Source: Bacillota bacterium
GTDB lineage: Bacteria; Bacillota; Clostridia; Acetivibrionales; DSM-1351
Assembly: GCA_023436515.1 (NCBI GenBank)
Contig: JAEZIV010000142.1
Span: 1 to 12,798 of the forward strand
Length of the DNA: 12,798 nucleotides
Direction: 5' to 3'
Part shown: piece after piece, positions 1 through 6,604 of the stretch
Layout of the letters: every line of letters begins with the position of its first letter
Position numbering within the stretch: position 1 is the first letter of the stretch
Program-made: the position numbers and the translations under genes
The notes under the pieces: model-generated
Seen by the model: only the letters and a program-made list of their open reading frames with translations
Told to the model about the DNA's origin: nothing
Database searches by the model: none

Positions 1-76
1 GGCTGGGATGGCTGGACTCGAACCAACGAAATGCCAGAGTCAAAGTCTGGTGCCTTACCGGCTTGGCTACATCCCA
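1..76 (-). tRNA. tRNA-Gln(UUG)
   Basis: The minus strand folds as a complete cloverleaf. The acceptor stem is TGGGATG/CATCCCA (5' half at 76-70, 3' half at 10-4). The anticodon stem CCAGA/TCTGG encloses the loop CTTTGAC, giving anticodon TTG, which reads CAA and, by wobble, CAG glutamine codons. The T arm contains GGTTCGAGTCC. The discriminator is G at position 3, and the CC of an encoded CCA end occupies 2-1, so the final A lies outside the window. A perfect consensus promoter lies about 19 bases upstream of the mature 5' end. Identity rests on the anticodon and is very secure. Confidence 0.96.
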
Positions 77-88
77 ACGTCAAGCGCA

Positions 89-109
89 AAACCTATTATA
101 AATAGGTTT
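89..109. repeat. Inverted repeat overlapping the tRNA-Gln promoter
   Basis: AAACCTATT (89-97) and AATAGGTTT (101-109) form a perfect 9-base inverted repeat around the spacer ATA. GC (86-87) and GC (110-111) extend it with one bulged base. It covers the -10 box and half of the promoter spacer. It could be a weak terminator for prfC, since TTTTG follows on the minus strand, or an operator. The U-run is short, so terminator function is uncertain. Confidence 0.5.
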
Positions 110-123
110 GCACCTTTTGTCAA
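95..123 (-). promoter_or_regulatory. Perfect sigma-A promoter for tRNA-Gln
   Basis: On the minus strand, TTGACA (123-118), a 17-base spacer and TATAAT (100-95) make an exact match to the sigma-A/sigma-70 consensus. Predicted transcription start is near 88, giving only a short 5' leader before the tRNA at 76. The promoter lies between the prfC stop codon (143) and the tRNA, so the tRNA need not rely on read-through from prfC. Confidence 0.88.
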
Positions 124-142
124 GCAATTATTCCAATTTCTT

Positions 143-1762
143 TTACTTCTTTACCTTAAAATCCTGGGTAGCTATATCTATTAATCTCAGATCCTTGTTT
201 CGTTCTTCAGCCATTCTTATTGACCATTCGTTTTCAAACAGGATAGAGCTTCTACCCAGTTTATCTTCAACAATAACAGTTGTACTTGGAAGATTAAGCT
301 TTCTCGGATCAAGACCCTCGTTTTCTATCCAGCGAGCATGTCTATACGGCAAGTTTTGCATTCTGAGCTGGACACCGTACTCATTTTTAAGTCTGTATTC
401 AAGCACCTCAAACTGCAGAGCACCAACAACACCGATTATTAATGCCTCAATTCCAATATCAATCTGCTTGAATACCTGGATTGCGCCTTCTTCCGAAAGC
501 TGATCTATACCCTTGATAAACTGCTTTCTTTTCATAGTATCTGCCGGTGTTACCCTTGCAAAATGCTCGGCAGGGAATATGGGAATTCCTCCAAACCTAA
601 CGTTTCCATTACCTTCGTATAAGGTATCACCGAGATTGAAGACACCAGGATCAAATAAACCTATAATATCACCGGGAAAGGCTTCATCAATAATAGTACG
701 CTCCTGTGCCATAAACTGCTGGGGCTGAGCTAGCCGAATTTCCTTACCTGCATTTACATGCCTTACAGACATACCTTTTGTAAACTTACCAGAGCAAATT
801 CTTAAAAATGCAAGTCTGTCTCTGTGGGTTGGATTCATATTAGCCTGAATTTTAAAAATAAAGCCGGAAATTTTTTCACTTTCAGGATCAATTTCTCCCT
901 CTGAGGTATCAGTAATACCCGGTGAAGGAGCAAGCTCTAAAAATTCCTCCAAAAATGGTTGAACGCCGAAATTGGTCATGGCACTACCAAAGAATAAGGG
1001 CGTAAGCTCTCCCGTTCTTACTTTTTCCTTGTCAAATTCATCACCTGCCATATCAAGCAGTTCAATATCCTCACAAAGCTTATCGTGATAATGGCTTCCC
1101 AGCAAATCAGAGAATATCGGGTCGTCAACCTTCCCAACCGTTGAGGAAACCTGCAACTGCCCATGCTCTCCGCCTTCAAAAAGCTCAATCTGCTTTAATT
1201 TTCTATTATATACACCCTTGAAATCACCTTCTGTACCAATTGGCCAGTTCATAGGGTAGGAACGTATCCCAAGTACACGTTCAATTTCCTCCATTAGCTC
1301 AAAAGGGTCTTTGCTTGCTCGGTCCATCTTATTTACAAAGGTAAAAATGGGAATACCTCTCAGCTTACAAACGTGAAAAAGCTTGATTGTCTGGGCCTCG
1401 ACACCCTTCGCTCCGTCAATAAGCATTACAGCACTATCCGCAGCGACCAGGGGCCTGTATGTATCCTCACTGAAGTCTTGGTGGCCTGGGGTGTCAAGAA
1501 TATTTATACAGTAATTGTTATATTCAAATTGCATAACACTGGAAGTAACCGAAATACCTCTTTGCTTTTCTATTTCCATCCAGTCAGAAACCGCATGTTT
1601 ATTAGCCTTTCGAGCCTTTACAGATCCTGCTAGTCGTATAGCCCCTCCATAAAGAAGCAATTTTTCTGTAAGAGTTGTTTTACCTGCATCGGGGTGGGAG
1701 ATAATAGCGAAGGTTTTCCTTCGGGCAACTTCCCTTTTTATTTCTGCTTTAATATCTGGCAT
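143..1762 (-). CDS. prfC: Peptide chain release factor 3 (RF3)
   Basis: A translational GTPase of 539 residues, a normal length for RF3. In the family, RF3 uses GTP to eject RF1/RF2 from the ribosome after peptide release, in the cytoplasm. Visible GTPase motifs are G1 SHPDAGKTT (22-30), a switch region with EKQRGIS (65-71), G3 DTPGH (90-94) and G4 NKMD (144-147). The N-terminal ARRKTFAIISHPDAGKTTLTEK stretch and the HQDFSEDTYRPL segment are typical of RF3 rather than EF-G. The open frame extends to an ATG at 1861, but that codon overlaps the predicted -10 box. I chose the ATG at 1762, preceded by GAGAGGTT about eight bases upstream and giving the usual RF3 N-terminus. It is transcribed alone from its own promoter. 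Nothing looks broken. Confidence 0.95.
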   Translation of the reverse strand: MPDIKAEIKREVARRKTFAIISHPDAGKTTLTEKLLLYGGAIRLAGSVKARKANKHAVSDWMEIEKQRGISVTSSVMQFEYNNYCINILDTPGHQDFSEDTYRPLVAADSAVMLIDGAKGVEAQTIKLFHVCKLRGIPIFTFVNKMDRASKDPFELMEEIERVLGIRSYPMNWPIGTEGDFKGVYNRKLKQIELFEGGEHGQLQVSSTVGKVDDPIFSDLLGSHYHDKLCEDIELLDMAGDEFDKEKVRTGELTPLFFGSAMTNFGVQPFLEEFLELAPSPGITDTSEGEIDPESEKISGFIFKIQANMNPTHRDRLAFLRICSGKFTKGMSVRHVNAGKEIRLAQPQQFMAQERTIIDEAFPGDIIGLFDPGVFNLGDTLYEGNGNVRFGGIPIFPAEHFARVTPADTMKRKQFIKGIDQLSEEGAIQVFKQIDIGIEALIIGVVGALQFEVLEYRLKNEYGVQLRMQNLPYRHARWIENEGLDPRKLNLPSTTVIVEDKLGRSSILFENEWSIRMAEERNKDLRLIDIATQDFKVKK

Positions 1763-2150
1763 TTGTATAACCTCTCGTATTTCAAATAAATTAAATAAGA
1801 TAAATCTATCAATAAAAGTAAAATGCTTAATTACGTTCAATAATAAGCAATCAGATTTCATTTTATATTATAGCCAATATGCTGTCAAATAGTAATTGGA
1901 GGGCGAAAAATAATCCAATTTATATGCGTGTCGGTAGTCCTGGTTGGGTATCATATTAATGGATGTTTAGGATAGAGTTTAAATTTTATCTCCAATAAGC
2001 ATTAATTGATAATAAAAAGAAAAGGATATTTTGTATACTTATAGAATATTAATAGGGTAATAGTGGAAGCTGCATATATTTAATTGATAGAAGTGTATAT
2101 ATATATGTATGCCAACAGTGAAATTGTGGTAATGATTGGAGGTAACATAA
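1763..2150. other. Divergent intergenic region between prfC and the nucleoside kinase
   Basis: This 388-base AT-rich gap holds the prfC leader and promoter on the minus strand. On the plus side I found no convincing -35/-10 pair for the kinase gene. TATACT at 2034-2039 is a possible -10 element, but the nearest TTGATA (2006-2011) is 22 bases away. An alternating TA tract lies at about 2095-2106. I see no RNA gene, repeat array or small coding region with a ribosome binding site. Confidence 0.5.
1860..1888 (-). promoter_or_regulatory. Predicted sigma-A promoter of prfC
   Basis: On the minus strand, TTGACA (1888-1883), a 17-base spacer and TAAAAT (1865-1860). Predicted start is near 1853, leaving a leader of about 90 AT-rich bases before the prfC ATG at 1762. 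A second -10-like TATAAT lies within the spacer but only 10 bases from the -35 box, so it is unlikely to pair with it. Confidence 0.7.
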
Positions 2151-3806
2151 ATGGGCGATAACATAAATATTACTTTTAAAGATAAAATTTTTGAGGTAGA
2201 AAAAAAGACTAAGTTAAGTGAGATTGTTAAACAGTTTAGAGAGGAATACAGTTCTTCTATTGTTGCAGCGAGGGTTAATAATGATATAAAGGACCTCAGC
2301 CATGAACTGGTGGAGGATTCTAACATCACATTCATTGACTTAACTGATGAGGATGGCATGAGGATCTACCGACGTAGTCTCTACTTCATTTTTATTAAGG
2401 CAGTAAATGAATTATTTCCTGAGAGAAATGCAGTTATAAGCCATCCAATGAGCAATGGTGTCTACTGCGAAATCAAGGGTGATGAGGAACTATCAGAAGT
2501 TGATGTTGAAGCTGTTGAAAAAAGGATGAAGGAGATTGTGGCTGCTGCTCTGCTGTTTGAAAAAAGAGTAATAACCACCCAAGAGGCCAGAGAGCTGTAT
2601 AAAAAAACCGGTAGACTTGATAAATATGAGGTTCTTGAGCATAGAAAAAAGCCTTACGTCACAGTTTATAACTGCGGAGGCTATGAAGATTATTTCTATG
2701 GCTATATGGTTCCTGATACCAGCTATATCAAGTGTTTCAGTCTGAGATTTCATCAGCCGGGAGTTGTTATTCAGTTCCCTACAAAGGGTAAGCCTGAGGA
2801 ACTGCCTAATTTTGAAGAGCAGAAAAAGCTATTTAAGGTATTTATAGAATATAAAAAGTGGGTTCGTATTCTGGGAGTTGAGAATGTAGGTTCACTGAAT
2901 GATATAGTAAAAGCGGGCGAAGTAGGCGATTTGATTAGAGTAAGTGAAGCTCTTCACGAAAAGAAAATAGCTGAAATAGCTGACAAAATCACAAACCATG
3001 AAGAGGAAAAACGAATTGTGCTTATATCCGGTCCATCCTCCTCAGGAAAAACAACCTTTGCCAACAGGCTTGGTATACAACTCAGAGTAAATGGCTATGT
3101 TCCAAAAACAATTTCCCTGGACAATTATTTTGTGAACAGGGAGCGAACACCTCTGGATGAATACGGTGAGTACGATTATGAAGCACTTGAGGCCATTGAT
3201 GTAGATTTGTTTAATAAGCATCTTACCGCACTGTTAGAGGGACACGAGGTTGAGATTCCTATATATAACTTTGAGACCGGCTCAAGAGAGTCCTTTGGAC
3301 AAAGGATGGTTATGAATAAAAAGACCATTCTTGTAATCGAGGGTATCCATGGCTTGAATGATAAGCTTACAGCTTCTATATCACCGGAAGACAAGTACAA
3401 GGTATATGTTAGCGCCCTAACCTCGATGAATATTGATGACCATAATAGAATACCATCCACCGATACAAGAATTATCAGGAGAATAGTAAGAGACAACCAG
3501 TTTAGAGGTTGTTCCGCTATTAATACTATCAATAGGTGGCCCTCAGTAAGAAGAGGTGAAGAGAAGAATATTTTCCCCTATCAGGAAAATGCCGACATAA
3601 TGTTTAATTCATCCCTGGTCTATGAGCTTTGTCTGCTTAAGACCTATGCAGAACCGCTGTTAATGCAGATAGGTTCTGAAAATGAGAGGTATTCAGAGGT
3701 AAAAAGATTGATTGAATTCCTGAGTTATTTCCTGCCTATAGATGATAAAGAGGTTCCCAACAACTCCATTGTAAAGGAATTTGTAGGAGGAAGCTGCTTT
3801 TTCTAG
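2151..3806 (+). CDS. TGS-domain nucleoside/uridine kinase-like protein
   Basis: A 551-residue ATP-dependent kinase of the phosphoribulokinase/uridine kinase fold. Residues about 1-65 look like a TGS domain. About 70-200 resemble the N2 domain of threonyl-tRNA synthetase (note SHPMSNGVYCEI). The kinase domain follows from about 285, with Walker A GPSSSGKTT (294-302), a DNYFV segment typical of uridine kinases, and a Walker B-like stretch LVIEGIHGL (394-402). Members of this architecture are common in Clostridia and are annotated as nucleoside kinases. Substrate is not proven by sequence; uridine/cytidine phosphorylation is the family-based guess. The ATG follows GGAGGTAACATAA, an excellent ribosome binding site. 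It appears monocistronic, since about 120 bases and a strong hairpin separate it from the next gene. Confidence 0.85.
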   Translation: MGDNINITFKDKIFEVEKKTKLSEIVKQFREEYSSSIVAARVNNDIKDLSHELVEDSNITFIDLTDEDGMRIYRRSLYFIFIKAVNELFPERNAVISHPMSNGVYCEIKGDEELSEVDVEAVEKRMKEIVAAALLFEKRVITTQEARELYKKTGRLDKYEVLEHRKKPYVTVYNCGGYEDYFYGYMVPDTSYIKCFSLRFHQPGVVIQFPTKGKPEELPNFEEQKKLFKVFIEYKKWVRILGVENVGSLNDIVKAGEVGDLIRVSEALHEKKIAEIADKITNHEEEKRIVLISGPSSSGKTTFANRLGIQLRVNGYVPKTISLDNYFVNRERTPLDEYGEYDYEALEAIDVDLFNKHLTALLEGHEVEIPIYNFETGSRESFGQRMVMNKKTILVIEGIHGLNDKLTASISPEDKYKVYVSALTSMNIDDHNRIPSTDTRIIRRIVRDNQFRGCSAINTINRWPSVRRGEEKNIFPYQENADIMFNSSLVYELCLLKTYAEPLLMQIGSENERYSEVKRLIEFLSYFLPIDDKEVPNNSIVKEFVGGSCFF

Positions 3807-3871
3807 GGAAGTGTAACCAGTTAATATATCTAAGCTATACAAGATATGGCGACTGTCAGTCTTGATTACAG

Positions 3872-3890
3872 TGCGCCCATTATGGGCGCA
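3872..3890 (+). terminator. GC-rich hairpin before the DRTGG/hydrogenase gene set
   Basis: TGCGCCCA (3872-3879), loop TTA, TGGGCGCA (3883-3890): a perfect 8-bp, GC-rich stem. It sits after the kinase gene (stop 3806) and 37 bases before the next ATG (3928). The bases that follow (ATAATAATTCTTT) are not a clean U-tract, so it could be an inefficient terminator, an attenuator or an mRNA-stabilising 5' hairpin. The structure is certain; the function is not. Confidence 0.5.
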
Positions 3891-3927
3891 ATAATAATTC
3901 TTTCATACATATTATGAGGTGAAGCCT

Positions 3928-4284
3928 ATGAAACTGCTTGAAATCTCAAAGATATTGAACGCACAGGTAATCACAGGATTTGAGCATCTGGACTACGAAG
4001 TAACGGCAGCCTGTGGTTCTGACCTAATGAGTGATGTAATGGCTTACGTTACCGAAAATGTCGTTTTATTGACAGGTCTTGTTAATCTACAAGCCATCAG
4101 AACCGCTGAAATGATGGACATCAAGGCGATTGTATTTGTCAGAGGCAAACAGCCCCTTGAAGCAATGATTGAACTGGCCAAAGAGAAAAACATTGTACTT
4201 ATGTCCACCGAGCTTACTATGTTTATTGCATGTGGAAAGCTTTATGAGGCAGGCTTTAAAGGCAGCGGTACTGGCGGGAGGTAG
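3928..4284 (+). CDS. DRTGG-domain protein (first copy)
   Basis: A 118-residue soluble protein resembling stand-alone DRTGG-domain proteins of Clostridia. The domain, named from a conserved motif, is found beside CBS domains and in HprK- and phosphotransacetylase-like proteins; its ligand is generally unknown. Conserved-looking segments are the MKLLEISKILNA start, the hydrophobic strand VVLLTGLV, DIKAIVFVRGKQP and KNIVLMSTELTMF. I chose the ATG at 3928, with AGGTGA five bases upstream; an in-frame GTG at 3919 overlaps that ribosome binding site. It is the first gene of a run with an ATPase, a hydrogenase-like protein and a second DRTGG protein (6177-6512). Its end, GSGTGGR, is glycine-rich. 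The stop lies 3 bases before the next start, so the two are likely translationally coupled. A sensory or regulatory role is inferred from context only. Confidence 0.75.
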   Translation: MKLLEISKILNAQVITGFEHLDYEVTAACGSDLMSDVMAYVTENVVLLTGLVNLQAIRTAEMMDIKAIVFVRGKQPLEAMIELAKEKNIVLMSTELTMFIACGKLYEAGFKGSGTGGR

Positions 4285-4287
4285 GTA

Positions 4288-4710
4288 ATGAGGACAATTA
4301 AGCTCAGGTATGATATCCCCGCCAATGATTTCAATGCAGCTGGAGAAGCTTCAAGCAATGTTAAGAAAATGCTGGCTCAGATAGGAGCACCTACGGATAA
4401 AATCAAGAGAGCTGCTATCGCAATGTATGAGGCTGAAATTAACGCAGTCATTCATGCTGACGGTGGGGTGGCTGACATTGAGATCAGTAAGGACGGGGTA
4501 CTGATTAGCATAACTGATAACGGCCCTGGGATACCGGATCTGGAGCTGGCTATGACCGAGGGATACTCTACTGCACCGGACAAAATCAGGGAGATGGGCT
4601 TTGGTGCAGGAATGGGACTCCCAAACATAAAAAAGAATGCTGATAAGCTTGAAATTCAGACTTCTGTGGGTGTAGGAACAAAAATATCTATAACGGTATA
4701 TTTTTCATAA
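4288..4710 (+). CDS. RsbW/SpoIIAB-like GHKL ATPase (anti-sigma-factor type)
   Basis: A 140-residue stand-alone HATPase_c domain. The N box reads YEAEINAVIHA with Glu48, Asn52 and His56. The G1 box is DNGPGIPD (77-84) and the G2 region is GFGAGMGLPN (104-113). There is no dimerisation domain or phospho-acceptor histidine, so it is not a complete sensor histidine kinase. The size and motif order match RsbW/SpoIIAB-type serine kinases and anti-sigma factors, whose partners are an anti-anti-sigma protein and a sigma factor; neither is encoded nearby. The ribosome binding site GGGAGG overlaps the end of the preceding gene. Its place directly before the hydrogenase-like gene suggests it passes on, or responds to, the state of that protein (inference). 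Activity as an ATP-binding protein is well supported; the target is unknown. Confidence 0.85.
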   Translation: MRTIKLRYDIPANDFNAAGEASSNVKKMLAQIGAPTDKIKRAAIAMYEAEINAVIHADGGVADIEISKDGVLISITDNGPGIPDLELAMTEGYSTAPDKIREMGFGAGMGLPNIKKNADKLEIQTSVGVGTKISITVYFS

Positions 4711-4770
4711 AACCAGACTATCAAAGCTTTTCATATGGTGAATCACTTGAAGCGGGCTTTAAGCTTAAAT

Positions 4771-4798
4771 TTGGATTGGTTGCTATTTCTATTATAAT
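4771..4798 (+). promoter_or_regulatory. Possible internal promoter before the hydrogenase-like gene
   Basis: TTGGAT (4771-4776), 16-base spacer, TATAAT (4793-4798). The -10 is perfect but the -35 matches the consensus at only three of six positions. The predicted start would fall near 4805, at the GGGGGT ribosome binding site of the next gene, giving an unusually short leader. A 107-base gap in an otherwise tight gene run makes an internal promoter reasonable, but this is weak evidence. Confidence 0.35.
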
Positions 4799-4817
4799 GT
4801 TATTGGGGGTTCTCCGG

Positions 4818-6137
4818 ATGAACGAATACTTCCATTCTGTCAATCTCGATAAAGATAAATGCAGAGGCTGCACTAATTGCATAAAAAGATGCCCCACCGA
4901 GGCTATCCGAGTAAGGAAGGGGAAGGCAAGAATTATTAAGGAGAGGTGTGTTGACTGTGGAGAGTGTATACGCGTCTGCCCTTATCATGCAAAAACTGCA
5001 ATCAGTGACAGCCTGGATATACTAAAAAAGTATAAATTTAAGGTAGCTCTTCCTGCTCCCTCCTTTTACGGACAATTTGAGAAGAAGTTTTCGAGAAACA
5101 ATATACTAAATGCATTAAAGGACATTGGCTTTGATCATGTGTTTGAGGTAGCTCGTGCAGCCGAGATTGTGAGTCAAGCAACAAGAGAGCTGCTCGAAAA
5201 TCCTCAGATAAAAAGACCCCTGATTTCCTCGGCCTGCCCAGCGGTTGTAAGACTTATTCAGGTGAGATTTCCAAGCCTTATTGATAATATAGTTAAGCTT
5301 GAATCACCCATGGAGGTGGCTGCAAAAATTGTTAAGTCACAGCTGAATAAAAAGCTCAATACCCCTTTGGAGGACATTGGAGTGTTTTTTATTTCCCCCT
5401 GTCCCGCTAAGATTACCAGCGTTAAATCACCCTATGAAAAACAAAAGTCTTATGTTGATGGGGTTATTGCAATCAAGGATATTTACTTAAGGGTTCTTAA
5501 TGCCCTAAATAATCCTAATGATCTGGTCAAATATTCCGAAGCAGGCTATGAGGGAATAGACTGGGCTAATTCAGGAGGAGAAAGCAGTGCACTGGGGACT
5601 GAAAAGGTTTTGGCCGTTGATGGCATACATAATGTTATTAGAATTCTGGATGAAATCGAGGGTGACAGATTGTCTGATGTAGATTTTGTTGAAGTTCTGG
5701 CGTGTACCGGAGGCTGTTTGGGAGGTCCCCTTACTATAACTAACGTTTATGTTGCCAAGAATAACCTAAAGAAGCATATTTTGGAGGCTCCTCCCAGCAT
5801 AACAGAGGTAATGGAGCCTGAGAGCATGGATGGCTTGGTTTGGACGTCAAACGTTGAGTTCAAACCCGTTATGAAGCTGGATCAGGATATACTGAAGGCT
5901 ATGGAAAAGCTGGAGAAGCTTGAAATGATATTTGACGGACTTCCCGGTCTGGATTGTGGTGCTTGTGGAGCTCCAAACTGCAGAGCTCTTGCCGAGGATA
6001 TTGTAAGAGAAATAGCAAATGAAACAGACTGTATTTTTAAGCTGAGAGAAAAAATACGAAGTCTTGCAGAAGAAATGGTGGATTTAGGCGGAAAGATGCC
6101 GCCTGTTATGGATAATGATTCAAATGGAGATGACTGA
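4818..6137 (+). CDS. Group D-like (putatively sensory) [FeFe]-hydrogenase
   Basis: A 439-residue iron-sulfur protein. The N-terminus has two [4Fe-4S] motifs: Cys15/18/21/25 and Cys44/47/50/54. The H-cluster domain follows, with ligand cysteines Cys140 (SSACPA), Cys195 (SPCPAK) and Cys296 and Cys300 (ACTGGCLGG). At the C-terminus a further [4Fe-4S] domain has Cys380, Cys383, Cys388 and Cys405 (CGACGAPNC then TDC). The residue before Cys140 is Ala139, where catalytic [FeFe]-hydrogenases have the proton-transfer cysteine. The second motif lacks the Met and Glu of the catalytic MPCxxKxxE. These traits match published group D, putatively sensory hydrogenases, for example the Thermoanaerobacter mathranii protein. 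There is no signal peptide, so it is cytoplasmic. The ATG at 4818 follows GGGGGT by seven bases; the frame is open further upstream, but only from a TTG without a good site. Slow H2 turnover or H2/redox sensing is inferred. Confidence 0.88.
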   Translation: MNEYFHSVNLDKDKCRGCTNCIKRCPTEAIRVRKGKARIIKERCVDCGECIRVCPYHAKTAISDSLDILKKYKFKVALPAPSFYGQFEKKFSRNNILNALKDIGFDHVFEVARAAEIVSQATRELLENPQIKRPLISSACPAVVRLIQVRFPSLIDNIVKLESPMEVAAKIVKSQLNKKLNTPLEDIGVFFISPCPAKITSVKSPYEKQKSYVDGVIAIKDIYLRVLNALNNPNDLVKYSEAGYEGIDWANSGGESSALGTEKVLAVDGIHNVIRILDEIEGDRLSDVDFVEVLACTGGCLGGPLTITNVYVAKNNLKKHILEAPPSITEVMEPESMDGLVWTSNVEFKPVMKLDQDILKAMEKLEKLEMIFDGLPGLDCGACGAPNCRALAEDIVREIANETDCIFKLREKIRSLAEEMVDLGGKMPPVMDNDSNGDD

Positions 6138-6176
6138 TTTTGCAAGCAGAATTAAAAAATTATTTGGAGAACAAAG

Positions 6177-6512
6177 ATGAATATTGGAGAGTTAATCGAG
6201 GTTATATCTGGAAGACTATTGACTGATACTTCAAACACTGATACAAAAGTTGAAAATGTATATATTGGTGACCTCCTAAGCTGGGTTATGTCTCACGCAC
6301 AGAAGGGAGATGCCTGGATAACTGTTCTGACAAATGTGAATGTGCCTGCAGTAGCTTTATTAACAGAGGTGTCATGTGTTATTATTCCTGAAGAAATAAG
6401 GGTTGAGGAGTTGACACTGAAAAAAGCTAATGAGAATAATATTGTAATGATAGGTTCCAGCTTGAGTTCTTTTAAAATCAGTAAAAGAATTATTGAGTCA
6501 GGGCTTCTTTGA
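6177..6512 (+). CDS. DRTGG-like protein (second copy)
   Basis: A 111-residue soluble protein that appears to be a diverged relative of the DRTGG protein at 3928-4284. Shared features in the same order are the N-terminal helix (MNIGELIEVISGRLL), a GDLLSWVM segment parallel to SDLMSDVM, a hydrophobic strand ending in an LTNVNVPA-like turn (compare TGLVNLQA), and a terminal NENNIVMIGSSLSSFK block (compare EKNIVLMSTELTMF). The ATG at 6177 has only TTGGAGA upstream, a modest ribosome binding site, so its expression may be lower than its neighbours'. It lies 39 bases after the hydrogenase-like gene. The paralogous pair bracketing the ATPase and hydrogenase suggests distinct ligand-binding subunits of one system (inference). 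Function is unknown. Confidence 0.72.
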   Translation: MNIGELIEVISGRLLTDTSNTDTKVENVYIGDLLSWVMSHAQKGDAWITVLTNVNVPAVALLTEVSCVIIPEEIRVEELTLKKANENNIVMIGSSLSSFKISKRIIESGLL

Positions 6513-6522
6513 AGGAAGAAGA

Positions 6523-6564
6523 GCTATTGGTTCTTTAATGAGCACCATTAAAGTAATAAATAGC
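6523..6564 (+). repeat. Two-part stem-loop between the second DRTGG gene and the PHP gene
   Basis: CTTTAATG (6533-6540), loop AGCAC, CATTAAAG (6546-6553) is a perfect 8-bp stem. It is enclosed by GCTATT (6523-6528) and AATAGC (6559-6564), a second perfect 6-bp stem, across an internal loop. No U-tract follows, so it is not a standard intrinsic terminator. It may protect or process the mRNA, or the inner palindrome may be a protein-binding site. Confidence 0.5.
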
Positions 6565-6604
6565 CGGATTGCATCTTTACTACTGTATTTTGGGAGGTGA
6601 TAAC

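Noticed and set aside
108..503. Plus-strand open frame antisense to the 3' end of prfC
   Set aside because: It lies within prfC on the other strand and lacks a ribosome binding site or recognisable protein pattern.
1763..1861. N-terminal extension of prfC to an ATG at 1861
   Set aside because: That ATG overlaps the predicted -10 box, and the extra 33 residues do not match RF3; the ATG at 1762 has a good ribosome binding site.
2093..2111. Alternating TA tract before the kinase gene as a promoter or repeat element
   Set aside because: TTGATA at 2084-2089 has no -10 at a usable spacing, and the tract is too short to count as a meaningful repeat.
3176..3532. 118-residue minus-strand open frame inside the nucleoside kinase gene
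   Set aside because: Shadow of a strongly supported kinase-domain gene, with no initiation signal.
3807..3927. Rex-type redox operator (TTGTTAA-N4-TTAACAA) upstream of the hydrogenase gene set
   Set aside because: No such motif is present by eye; the palindrome there is GC-rich and unlike Rex sites.
4710..4817. Open frame upstream of the hydrogenase-like ATG containing a SLEAGFK stretch similar to YEAGFK at the end of the first DRTGG protein
   Set aside because: The similarity is a few residues only, and the frame has no good start with a ribosome binding site; probably chance.
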